Source of the DNA: Trebonia sp963767685
GTDB taxonomy: Bacteria > Actinomycetota > Actinomycetes > Streptosporangiales > Streptosporangiaceae
Reading direction: 5' to 3'
Length of the DNA stretch: 64,000 nucleotides
Assembly (NCBI GenBank): GCA_963767685.1
Contig: CAVYEZ010000008.1
Coordinates: forward strand, 62,001 to 126,000
The notes beneath the pieces are model-generated. The model did not search any database and was not told the DNA's origin. It saw nothing but the letters and a program-made list of their open reading frames with translations. Position 1 is the stretch's first letter, and each line of letters begins with the position of its first letter. Position numbers and translations under genes: made by a program. This document shows positions 26,087-34,325 of the stretch, one piece after another.

Positions 26087-26126
26087 CCAGCCGATATTGC
26101 TGAAGGATGAAGCTGACTGTTCGCTG

Positions 26127-26354
26127 TTACTTGAGCGCGGCCGGCTTCTCGGCGTCGTCCCGCAGGTGCGAGTCGATCGCCTGCCGCCGCGAGCGAGGGC
26201 GAAGAGGATCACCCCGACGATGGCCACGAAGATCACGGGAACGCCGCCGGTCACGACGGAGGCGAAGCCACCCTTGCCGTCGGGCATGGGCAGGATCAGG
26301 GGCCGCGGTGACGATCAGGGAGGCGAGCCCGCCCCAGATCATCGCCATCCGCAT
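26127..26354 (-). CDS. Small membrane protein of unknown function (two frameshifts)
   Basis: Two single-base removals, near 26300 and 26195, join three frame segments into a protein of about 75 residues: MRMAMIWGGLASLIVTAAL, then MPDGKGGFASVVTGGVPVIF with a second membrane segment VAIVGVILFALARGG, and the charged tail QAIDSHLRDDAEKPAALK. This gives two membrane helices with a short loop and a cytoplasmic tail. I do not recognise a named family. A terminator-like hairpin follows. It is divergent from the DUF885 gene. Because the repair rests on two corrections, the exact sequence is uncertain. Confidence 0.5.
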   Translation of the reverse strand: MRMAMIWGGLASLIVTAAPDPAHARRQGWLRLRRDRRRSRDLRGHRRGDPLRPRSRRQAIDSHLRDDAEKPAALK

Positions 26355-26595
26355 GGCCCTAGTTTTAACGTCAAGAGCGGTTTTGGATGCAAGGTTGCGC
26401 TTACCCGGGGCCCGCTCCGTAGAGTTATCCGCAGCGAACGCCTTGCTGCGCTCCGCCCCGTGAGGGCTCTCGCGAACCGGACTTGACCGGCTGCGGAGTG
26501 ACCCGACCGGGCCAGTCAAGGGCGCCGGCGAGGCCGTTCCAAAAATCAGGTGCGTGGCGGCTCGCACAAACAGTCATGTCCCGTGAGGAGTACAC

Positions 26596-28299
26596 GTGAG
26601 TGCAGAGACCTCCCCGGCCGGGGATGCCGCCGTGCGGTTCCGGCGGCTGGCCGAGGATTACCTGGACGACCTGGCGCGCCGCCATCCCGATATCGCCACC
26701 GAACTCGGTGATCACCGCTTCGACGACCAGCTTCCCGACCGCGACGCCGGGGTGCTCGACGCCGAGCGCCGCGGGCTTGACGAGTTCGCGGCCCGGCTGA
26801 CCGCGCTCGACCACGCCAGCCTCGACCAGGAACTGCGCGTCGACGCGGCGGTCCTCGGCAACGACGTGGCGCGCCGCCTGTTCGAACTGGAAGAGCTGCG
26901 CGAGCACACCTGGAACCCGCTGCTCGCCAACCCCGGCCAGGCGATCTACATGCTGCTCGCCCGGGACTACGCGCCGCTTCCCGACCGGCTCCAGTCACTG
27001 GCAGGGCGGCTCGCGGCGATCCCCGATTCGCTTACTGCCGCGCGGGCCGCGCTCGGCCAGATGCCCAGGGTGCACCTGGAGACGGCGATCGCCCAGTTCG
27101 GCGGGACGATCGGCCTGGTGACCGAAGAGGTGAACGCCGCGCTGCGCCAGGCGGCCAGCGCCGGCGCGGTCATCACGGCTTCAGGTGCCGCCGCGACCGC
27201 GGCGGTGATCGCCGAGGTAGAAAACGTGCGGCCGGCCGCCCTGGCGGCGCTCGCCGAGCACGTGGACTGGCTGTCGGCCCGGCTGGCCGGAGGTGACCCG
27301 GCCAACGGCGGCGACGGCTTCAGGGACCCGCGGCTCGGCCGGGACCTGTTCGCCCGCAAGCTGTCGCTCACGCTGTCCGCCGCGTCGGACGCCGACGCGA
27401 TCCTGGACCGCGCCGAGGAGGACCTGGAGCGGGTCACCGACGAGATCGCCGAGGTGGCCGCCGCGCTTGGCGGCACGCCGCGCGAAGTGCTCGGCCGGCT
27501 GGGCGCCGCCGCGCCGGACGAGTCGACGATCCTGGCGTTCTGCGCCGACGCGCTGGCCGCGCAGGCCGCCTTCGTCCGCGAGCACGACCTGGTCACGCTC
27601 TACGACGACCCGGTCGAGGTCATCGACATGCCGGAGATCAACCGGGGCATCGCGGTGGCCTACTGCGATCCGCCGGGGCCGCTGGAGCCGGTGCCGGGAG
27701 CGACGTTCATCGCGGTCTCGCCGACGCCGAAGGACTGGACGGCCGAGCGGGTCGCCTCGTTCTACCGCGAGTACAACCGGCACATGGTGCACAACCTGAT
27801 GGTGCACGAGGCGATGCCCGGCCACTACCTGCAACTGCAGCACTCGCGCCGGTTCACCGGCTCGACCACGCTGCGCGCGGCACTGTGGTCGGGGCCGTTC
27901 GTCGAGGGCTGGGCGGTGTACGCCGAGGAGCTGATGGCGCGGCACGAGTACCCGGGGGAGGGTGACCCGGCGGCGGTGCGCATGCAGCAGCTCAAGATGC
28001 AGCTGCGCATGGTGATCAACGCGATCCTCGACGCGCGGGTGCACGCGCGCGGGATGACGGAGGCGGAGGCGATGACGCTGATGACCGCCCGCGGATTCCA
28101 GGAGGACGGCGAGGCGGCGGGCAAGTGGCGCCGTGCGCAGCTCACCTCGGCGCAGCTGTCGACCTATTACGTCGGCTACACCGAGGTCGCGGACCTGGCC
28201 GCCGACCTGCGGCGCCGCGGCCTGCCCGAGCGCGCCGCCCACGACCGCATGCTGGCCCACGGCTCACCGCCCGTCCGCCTGCTCCGCGAGCTCTTGTAA
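26596..28299 (+). CDS. DUF885 family protein, putative metallopeptidase
   Basis: 567 residues from a GTG preceded by GAGGAGT. It matches the DUF885 family over its whole length. The hallmark HEAMPGHYLQL is at residues 404-414, where H404, E405 and H410 form a zinc-site-like HExxxxH motif, and VEGWAVYAEELM provides the conserved downstream glutamate. There is no signal peptide, so it is cytoplasmic. Family members are widespread and presumed peptidases, with little direct biochemistry. The 3' end overlaps the opposite-strand amidohydrolase gene by 36 bases. Confidence 0.85.
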   Translation: MSAETSPAGDAAVRFRRLAEDYLDDLARRHPDIATELGDHRFDDQLPDRDAGVLDAERRGLDEFAARLTALDHASLDQELRVDAAVLGNDVARRLFELEELREHTWNPLLANPGQAIYMLLARDYAPLPDRLQSLAGRLAAIPDSLTAARAALGQMPRVHLETAIAQFGGTIGLVTEEVNAALRQAASAGAVITASGAAATAAVIAEVENVRPAALAALAEHVDWLSARLAGGDPANGGDGFRDPRLGRDLFARKLSLTLSAASDADAILDRAEEDLERVTDEIAEVAAALGGTPREVLGRLGAAAPDESTILAFCADALAAQAAFVREHDLVTLYDDPVEVIDMPEINRGIAVAYCDPPGPLEPVPGATFIAVSPTPKDWTAERVASFYREYNRHMVHNLMVHEAMPGHYLQLQHSRRFTGSTTLRAALWSGPFVEGWAVYAEELMARHEYPGEGDPAAVRMQQLKMQLRMVINAILDARVHARGMTEAEAMTLMTARGFQEDGEAAGKWRRAQLTSAQLSTYYVGYTEVADLAADLRRRGLPERAAHDRMLAHGSPPVRLLRELL

Positions 28300-29274
28300 C
28301 GCGATCCGCAGCAGCGCCGCCGCGTTCTCGCCGGCCACCTTCGCCAGGTCGGCCGGCGAGAGCGGCAGCACGTCGAGGAGATCCCGCCCCCGCTGGTTGG
28401 GGCTGAACGGGTAGTCCACCGAGAACAGCACCCGGTCGACCCCGAACACCGACAGGGCGCACAGCACGGGCGGCAGGCTGAACATCCCGCTCGTCGTCAC
28501 CCAGACGTGCCGCAGGATGTATTCCGACATCTCCCCGTCCAGCCGGGTCACCGCCCGCGGCATCATGTCGTCGACCCGGTCGAGCATGAACGGGATCATC
28601 TCGCCGCAGTGCCCGATGATCACCCGCAGCCCCGGGTGCCGGGCGAAGGCGCCCGACGCGGCGAGCCGCAGCGCGTGCAGCCCCGCCTCGGCGTGCCATC
28701 CCCAGGCGTTGGTGGCCAGCGCGGCCGCGACCGGCGCCGCGAGCCCGTCGTAGAGCACGGGGCGGACCGCCGCGGGCGGCGGCGCGGGGTGCAGGTACAG
28801 CGGCACGTCGAGCGCCTCGAACCTGGACAACAGCACGTCGAACGACCGGTCGTCGAGGAACCGCTCGTTGATGCCAAGAGTGCTGTTGACCAGCCCGCCC
28901 ACGAACCCGAGGTCGGCCACGCACCGCGAGAGCTCCGCCGCGGCTTCCGCCGGCGACCCGGTCGGCAGCGTGGCGAACCCCGCCAGCCGCCCGGCGGACG
29001 ACGCGACCGCCGCCGCCAGGTAGTCGTTCGCCCGGCGCGCCGCCTCGACGCCGGCCGCGCCAGGCAGGCCCTGCGCCGCCGGCTGGGCGTGCGACAGTAC
29101 CTGCACGTCGATACCCGCCGCGTCCATGCCCGCGACCCGCGCCGCGCCAACGTCCCTGAGCAGCCGGTCATAAAGGGGGCCGTCGGGCCGGGCCATCGGT
29201 CCCGTCCCCGGTGCAGGCGCAAGCTCGCCCGTCCAGAAGTGCTCCTCGAGAGCAATCGTTCGCATGAAGCCCAT
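28264..29274 (-). CDS. Amidohydrolase family 2 (ACMSD-like) protein
   Basis: 336 residues with the TIM-barrel pattern of amidohydrolase_2 proteins: RTIALEEHFW near the N-terminus in place of the usual DxHxH, LYLHPAPPP, LRVIIGHCGEMIPFMLDR with the metal-binding histidine, and FSVDYPFSPN with the catalytic aspartate. Relatives are decarboxylases or hydrolases of aromatic acids. The first metal motif is EEHFW, as in gamma-resorcylate decarboxylase-type enzymes, so decarboxylation is plausible. The start could be ATG 29274 (very close to a GGAGG) or ATG 29265. It overlaps the end of the MFS gene, suggesting an operon. Confidence 0.8.
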   Translation of the reverse strand: MGFMRTIALEEHFWTGELAPAPGTGPMARPDGPLYDRLLRDVGAARVAGMDAAGIDVQVLSHAQPAAQGLPGAAGVEAARRANDYLAAAVASSAGRLAGFATLPTGSPAEAAAELSRCVADLGFVGGLVNSTLGINERFLDDRSFDVLLSRFEALDVPLYLHPAPPPAAVRPVLYDGLAAPVAAALATNAWGWHAEAGLHALRLAASGAFARHPGLRVIIGHCGEMIPFMLDRVDDMMPRAVTRLDGEMSEYILRHVWVTTSGMFSLPPVLCALSVFGVDRVLFSVDYPFSPNQRGRDLLDVLPLSPADLAKVAGENAAALLRIALQELAEQADGR

Positions 29275-30565
29275 CTTCCTCCGCCGTCACCTCGGGAAGG
29301 TCCGCGGGCGCGATTAAAGCGGGCATGCGAAACCGCGGCAGCGGCGTGGGCAGCAGCAGTATCGAGCCGAACACCCCGCCCGCCACGGCGATCCACAGCG
29401 CCGGCCGCAGGCCGAGGGCGGTCCCGAGCAGCCCGCCGAGCAGCGCCCCCGCGGGCCGCGTCCCGTAGTTGATCGCCTGGTACGCGCCCGAGACCCGGGA
29501 CCGCAGGATGTCCGGGATCACCACGCCGGAGATCGCGGCGATGCTGATGTCGAGCACCATGACGCCGAACCCGCTCGCGAAGCAGGACGCGAAAAGCATC
29601 AGCAGCATGAGCATGCGGTGCGCGGGCGAGGCGAGGGGCACGAGCGCGAGCGGCACGGTGAACACGAAGCACCCGGCCACGTACACCATCCCCGCCCCGA
29701 GGCGCGACGTCAGCCACTTGCACAGCACGGAGCCGAGGATCCCGCCGATCGCGCCGGCCCCGATGACCACGCCGAGCAGCCCGGCGCTGACCCCGAGGGC
29801 GCGCACCGCGTAGAGCATGAACAGCGCCTCGAACATCAAGTTGAAGAAGTTGATCACCGCGACCCCGATCAGCGAGGCCCGGACGATCGGCGACTTGGCG
29901 ATGAACCGCAACCCCACCGTGAGGCCGTCGCCGTCGTCCGCCGCCGGCGGCTCGACGGGCCGGATCGAGCGGAGCTGGAACGCGGAGCCGAGGAACGACA
30001 GCGCGTCCACGACCACCGCGTACGGCCCGCTCAGCGCCTGCACGAGCAGCCCGCCGACCGACGGGCCGCCGAGGAACGACAGCGCCCGGCTCCCGTAGAT
30101 CAGCGACTGCCCGTCGACGTACTCCTCCGGCGACACGATCGACACGAACAGCGTCCCGTCCGACACGGTGAACAGCACCGACAGCGCGCCGCCGACGAAC
30201 GTCACCACGCCCATCTGCGCGAGCGTCAGCACGTGGAAGGCAAAGCACAGCGGGATCGTCGCGAACGCCGCCGCCCGCCCCAGGTCGGCGACGATCATCG
30301 CGTTGCGCCGCTTGCCCCGCCGGTCGAGCCAGGCGCCGGCGTGCAACCCGAACAGCAGGCTCGGCAGCCACTCGAGCGCGGTCAGGTAACCCATCTCGTA
30401 CGGCTTGGCGTGCAGCACCAGGACGGCGGTGAGCGGAACCGCCACGGACGAGACCTGATCGCCGAACATCGACACGGTCGACGCGCCCCAGTATCGCCGG
30501 AACACCCGGTTCCGCAGCAACGGCGGTACCAGATTGCGGCTGCCCGCCCCTGCTTTCATCGCCAT
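29168..30565 (-). CDS. MFS transporter
   Basis: About 465 residues with twelve predicted membrane segments. The inter-helix loop LDRRGKRRNAMIVADLGRAA (family motif A region) follows helix 2, as in the major facilitator superfamily, and the N-terminus reads NRVFRRYWGASTVSMFGDQV, typical of the DHA3/enterobactin-exporter-like group. The start is uncertain: ATG 30565 is used, ATG 30559 is possible, and a strong SD at about 30614 leads to another frame. The last 35 residues run 107 bases into the next gene and look atypical, so the natural stop may be earlier. Substrate unknown. Confidence 0.8.
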   Translation of the reverse strand: MAMKAGAGSRNLVPPLLRNRVFRRYWGASTVSMFGDQVSSVAVPLTAVLVLHAKPYEMGYLTALEWLPSLLFGLHAGAWLDRRGKRRNAMIVADLGRAAAFATIPLCFAFHVLTLAQMGVVTFVGGALSVLFTVSDGTLFVSIVSPEEYVDGQSLIYGSRALSFLGGPSVGGLLVQALSGPYAVVVDALSFLGSAFQLRSIRPVEPPAADDGDGLTVGLRFIAKSPIVRASLIGVAVINFFNLMFEALFMLYAVRALGVSAGLLGVVIGAGAIGGILGSVLCKWLTSRLGAGMVYVAGCFVFTVPLALVPLASPAHRMLMLLMLFASCFASGFGVMVLDISIAAISGVVIPDILRSRVSGAYQAINYGTRPAGALLGGLLGTALGLRPALWIAVAGGVFGSILLLPTPLPRFRMPALIAPADLPEVTAEEDGLHANDCSRGALLDGRACACTGDGTDGPARRPPL

Positions 30566-30660
30566 CAAAGCGTAAGTGCTGAACCGGGACAATGCACGTG
30601 TTGAGGCGCATCTCTCCCCGGTCAAATATGTCTCTTCCTGAGACTCAGCGGGGAAACATT

Positions 30661-30670
30661 CGTTCGAACG
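30661..30670. promoter_or_regulatory. 10-bp palindrome upstream of the MFS gene
   Basis: CGTTCGAACG is a perfect palindrome about 100 bases before the likely MFS start and just past the stop of the SGNH gene. TetR- or MarR-type operators often look like this, but it is short and no regulator is adjacent. Confidence 0.25.
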
Positions 30671-30700
30671 GGCGCCGTGACCCGCGAGTTCGCCCTCCGT

Positions 30701-31576
30701 CTACTCGATGACGGGCTCCGCGGCCTGCGCGTCGTCGGCGAGCGGGACCGGGTTAACCTCGGCATACCGGCAGGCCGGGCCCGGGTGGGCGGGCATCGGG
30801 GAGGCGGGCATCGGGGAGGCGGGCCACTCCCGCTCCTCGACCAGCGCCTCGCGCGCCGCCATGAACAGCATGTACGGGATCAGGTCGACCGAGCGGCGCA
30901 GAAACCAGCGGGTGCCCTTCGTCGCCATCCACAGCGCGTCGTCCCGGCGAGTCGGCGCGGGGCTGGTCGGCTCGCTCCCCGGCCGCTCGGCCACCGGGAC
31001 CCCGGCCTCCTGCAGCAGGTCCCAGAGCCGGCAGGCGATCAGCCGGTGCCCGCGCTCGTTGGGGTGCAGGCGGTCCACCGACCAGTTGCGCTGGTCGTAG
31101 GTCTCCGGGTCGGTCGAGGCGTCCCAGTGCACGGTCCCGTAGTGCGCGGCGACCCGGTCCAGCTCGGCGTTGACCGCCCGCATCCGGCGCGACAGCGGCC
31201 GCGCGAGCCCGGACGGCAGCCCGAACATCTGCGCGGGATCCGGCAGCCGCATCGTGAGCACGGTCGCGCCGCCGGCGGTCAGCGCGGCGACCGTCCGCGC
31301 GGCCGCCTGCCCGGTGCGCACGGGGTCGAACCCGGCGCGCAGCGTGTCGTTGATGCCGACGACCACGCTGGCCACGTGCGGCCGCAGCAGCAGCGCGTTC
31401 GGCAACTGGTCCCGCTCGACGTGCTTCGCCTGGGCGCCGATCGCGGCGAGGTTGTGCAGCTCGGGCTTGGGCAGCCCCGCCGCCAGCAGGCAGGCCCAGC
31501 CGCGCCAGCCGCCGCCGGGTGCCGGGTCGCCCATGCCGAGGGTGATCGAGTCACCGAGCGTCACGATTCGCGTCAT
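30701..31576 (-). CDS. SGNH/GDSL hydrolase
   Basis: 291 residues, no signal peptide. The four SGNH blocks are visible: catalytic serine S10 in TLGDSITLGMGD, glycine in the NLAAIGAQAK region, asparagine in VVVGINDTLR, and the Asp-His pair in VDRLHPNERGH. The C-terminal 90 residues beyond the hydrolase fold are Pro/Ala-rich and contain a possible amphipathic segment (RWFLRRSVDLIPYMLFMAAR). It is probably an esterase or acyl hydrolase; substrate unknown. It lies 39 bases downstream of the glycosyltransferase on the same strand, so the two may act on the same glycolipid. Confidence 0.83.
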   Translation of the reverse strand: MTRIVTLGDSITLGMGDPAPGGGWRGWACLLAAGLPKPELHNLAAIGAQAKHVERDQLPNALLLRPHVASVVVGINDTLRAGFDPVRTGQAAARTVAALTAGGATVLTMRLPDPAQMFGLPSGLARPLSRRMRAVNAELDRVAAHYGTVHWDASTDPETYDQRNWSVDRLHPNERGHRLIACRLWDLLQEAGVPVAERPGSEPTSPAPTRRDDALWMATKGTRWFLRRSVDLIPYMLFMAAREALVEEREWPASPMPASPMPAHPGPACRYAEVNPVPLADDAQAAEPVIE

Positions 31577-31615
31577 GCGTTACCTGCCCAGGGGAGAACG
31601 AACGAGTGCTTCCAG

Positions 31616-32755
31616 TTACGCCGCCAGCCGGGCGGACGGCGCGTCCGCGTCGATCACGGCCGTGTAGTGGGCCAGTAGCTCGTCGGTGAGCGCGGACCAG
31701 GTACGGCCGAGCACCCGGCGCCGCGCCGCCGCGCCAAGCCGCTCGCGCAGCGCGGGGTCGTCGGTCAGCTTGCGCACCGCCGCGGAGAGCCCGTCCGGGT
31801 CGCCGGGCGGCACCAGGTACCCGGTCGTGCCGTCGTCGACGAGGTCAAGCGGTCCGCCCGAGGCGGGCGCGATGACCGGCAGGCCGCTCGCCGACGCCTC
31901 CTGGATCGTCTGCCCGAAGGTCTCGAACGGCCCCGTGTGCACGAACACGTCAAGCGAGGCGTAGATCCGCGCGAGGTCCGCGCCGTACCGCATGCCGAGG
32001 AACACCGCCGTCGGCAGCGCGGCGCGCAGTTCTTCCTCCATCGGCCCGCCGCCGGTGACCGCGAGCTTCACCCCGGGCAGGGCGGCGACGGCGGCGAGCA
32101 GGTCGACGCGCTTCTCGATCGCGAGCCGCCCGACGTAGCCCACGATCACCTCGCCGTCCGGCGCTATCTCCGCGCGCAGCCGCTCGTCCCGCAGGCCCGG
32201 GTGGAACCGCTCGGTGTCGACGCCGCGGCCCCAGAGCCAGACCCGCTCAAGGCCGTGGGCGTCCAGTTCCGCGGCGGTCATGCTGGACGGGGCGAGTGTG
32301 CGGCCGGCCGTGTTGTGCACCTCGCGGAGCCAGTGCCAGGCGAACGTCTCGGTCGCCCGGCCCAGGTGGTAGGCGCGGGCGTAGCTGGGCAGGTCGGTCT
32401 GGTAGACGGCGATCGTCGGCAGGTGCTCGGCTCGCGCGACCCGCGTGCCCCAGGCGCCGAGCGCGACCGGGCTGGCCAGGTGAACAACCTCGGTCCGGTG
32501 GCGCACGATGGCCTTGCGCGTGGCCGGCGTCGGCAGGCCGAGCCGGAAGGTCGGGTAGCCGGGAAGCGGAACGGACGGCACCCGTTCCACCGGGTAGGGA
32601 AACTGCTGGTCGACGTCCGGGCCGCGCCCCGCGTCCGGCGCGATGACCAGGGGATGATGGCCCTTGCGGACGAGGTTCTCCGCCACGCGCAGTACGCAGT
32701 GCGCGACGCCATTAACGTCAGGCGGGAACGACTCCGTAATGATCGCGATCCTCAT
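31616..32755 (-). CDS. GT4 family glycosyltransferase (mannosyltransferase-like)
   Basis: 379 residues with the GT-B fold. The N-terminal MRIAIITESFPPDVNGVAHC glycine-rich loop, VGYVGRLAIEKRVDLLAAVA at the start of the nucleotide-binding half, and the donor-site motif FETFGQTIQEASASGLPVIA with the conserved glutamate pair are all present. It most resembles the GDP-mannose-dependent alpha-mannosyltransferases of actinobacteria (MgtA/PimB group), which build phosphatidylinositol mannosides and related glycolipids at the cytoplasmic membrane face. The exact acceptor cannot be read from sequence. It precedes an SGNH hydrolase in a two-gene operon. Confidence 0.83.
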   Translation of the reverse strand: MRIAIITESFPPDVNGVAHCVLRVAENLVRKGHHPLVIAPDAGRGPDVDQQFPYPVERVPSVPLPGYPTFRLGLPTPATRKAIVRHRTEVVHLASPVALGAWGTRVARAEHLPTIAVYQTDLPSYARAYHLGRATETFAWHWLREVHNTAGRTLAPSSMTAAELDAHGLERVWLWGRGVDTERFHPGLRDERLRAEIAPDGEVIVGYVGRLAIEKRVDLLAAVAALPGVKLAVTGGGPMEEELRAALPTAVFLGMRYGADLARIYASLDVFVHTGPFETFGQTIQEASASGLPVIAPASGGPLDLVDDGTTGYLVPPGDPDGLSAAVRKLTDDPALRERLGAAARRRVLGRTWSALTDELLAHYTAVIDADAPSARLAA

Positions 32756-32928
32756 GCCCCCAAGATCGCCAAAATGCGTTCGAATTCAGCCACGACGCCG
32801 TTACACAGAAACGAACGATCGATGAAGGTTGATAATTGCCTGTGCGGTCGCTGAATCCCAAAAGCTGTCACGCCGCTCCTGACCCCGGCCGGCCGCCGCA
32901 AACGCCCGCTTGCGGAAGAACTTGCGAC

Positions 32929-33975
32929 GTGCCGGCGTTGGCCCCAGGCGTGGCTGACGCGAATCTTCCCCTGACCCTGGCCGGCGTCCCGCTGGGCGTG
33001 CTCGACCTTGCCCCCGTCCCCGAGGGCGCGACCGCGGGCGACGCGCTGCGGGCCACGATCGGCCTGGCGCAAAGGACGGAAGAGCTGGGCTTCACCCGGT
33101 TCTGGGTGGCCGAGCACCACGGCATGCCCGGCGTCGCGAGTTCCTCGCCGCCCGTGCTCATCGGCCACATCGCCGGCGCCACGCGGACCATCCGGGTGGG
33201 CTCAGGCGGCGTCATGCTGCCGAACCACTCCTCGCTCGTGGTGGCGGAGCAGTTCGGCATGCTCGAGGCGCTGCACCCGGGCCGGATCGACCTCGGCATC
33301 GGCCGGGCCCCCGGCACCGACCAGGCGACGGCGCAGGCGCTGCACCACGGCGGCCCGGACGACTTTCCCCGCCAGCTCACCGACCTCCTAGGCTTCTTCA
33401 CCGGCCAGTGGCCGGACAAGCACCCGTACCAGCAGGTCCACGCGATCCCCGGTGAGGGCAACGGCCCCGACCTGTGGCTGCTCGGCTCCAGCGGCTACAG
33501 CGCCCAGGTGGCCGCCGCGCTGGGCCTGCCGTTCGCGTTCGCGCACCACTTCATGCCGCAGAACACGCTTCCGGCCCTCGACCTGTACCGCAAGTCGTTT
33601 CGCCCCTCGGCGGCGCTCGACAAGCCGTACAGCATGGTCGCGGCGGGCGTGATCTGCGGCGACACTGACGAGCGGGCGCGGTTCCTGGCCGGCGCGTCCG
33701 CGCTGTCGTTCCTCAAGCTGCGCACGGGGCGGCCGGGCAAGGTGCCGACCCCGGAGGAGGCGGCCGCCTACCCCTACAGCGACATGGAGCGGGCGTTCAT
33801 CGAGGACCGCCAGTCCACCCAGTACATCGGGGCGCCGGACACGGTGGTCGAGGGCCTGACGGACCTCATCAAGCAGACGGGCGTGGATGAGCTGATGCTC
33901 ACCACCCAGACCCACGACCCCGCCGACCGGCGGCACTCTTTCGACCTGGTCGCGGCGGCCGCCCGCGCCCTGTAG
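32929..33975 (+). CDS. Luciferase-like (LLM class) flavin-dependent oxidoreductase
   Basis: 348 residues from GTG 32929; the longer frame to 32836 lacks a ribosome site. The bacterial-luciferase TIM-barrel is clear: LPLTLAGVPLGVLDLAPVPE, GFTRFWVAEHHGMPGVASS, RVGSGGVMLPNHSSLVVAEQ and HPGRIDLGIGRAPGTD. This subgroup (MsnO8/YhbW-like) uses FMN and oxygen and has no well-defined substrate. It is divergent from the glycosyltransferase gene and not obviously linked to its neighbours. Confidence 0.83.
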   Translation: MPALAPGVADANLPLTLAGVPLGVLDLAPVPEGATAGDALRATIGLAQRTEELGFTRFWVAEHHGMPGVASSSPPVLIGHIAGATRTIRVGSGGVMLPNHSSLVVAEQFGMLEALHPGRIDLGIGRAPGTDQATAQALHHGGPDDFPRQLTDLLGFFTGQWPDKHPYQQVHAIPGEGNGPDLWLLGSSGYSAQVAAALGLPFAFAHHFMPQNTLPALDLYRKSFRPSAALDKPYSMVAAGVICGDTDERARFLAGASALSFLKLRTGRPGKVPTPEEAAAYPYSDMERAFIEDRQSTQYIGAPDTVVEGLTDLIKQTGVDELMLTTQTHDPADRRHSFDLVAAAARAL

Positions 33976-34325
33976 GGAACGCCCGCGCCCGCTTGGGAAA
34001 GGCGCAGTTCGTGCTCCGCGTAGGCCCGCGACCTCCGCTCAGGCTTCGGCGGCGGACGCCGCGCGGGAGGAACCGGCCGGCGGAGGGATGTCCGGGCCGA
34101 GACCCGCCGGGGCGGCTCGGACGCCAGCCGCGAGCACGCCCGCGTGCAAGCGGCGGTCCCAAACAGCGACGACGAGGTCGGAGCGCAGCATGCCGGGTTC
34201 GTTCCTCGCCCGCGGGCACCGCGGGCACGTCCGTGATGTCGGCTACGGGCGGTTTGTCGCCTGGTTCCGCGGGTAGCTGGGCGGCCCAAGGAAGCGTGCC
34301 AGCGCACCGGACCGCGGAGGGCTTC
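33976..34325. other. Gene-poor stretch before the helicase gene
   Basis: No clear gene in 350 bases. A 50-codon minus-strand frame at 34039-34191 (MLRSDLVVAVWDRRLHAG...) has coding-like composition but no ribosome site that I can defend. The GGAGG at 34316-34320 belongs to the helicase start. Confidence 0.4.

Noticed and set aside
30677..31678. 333-codon plus-strand frame opposite the SGNH hydrolase
   Set aside because: Antisense shadow rich in Arg/Gly/Pro; the minus strand has the SGNH catalytic blocks.
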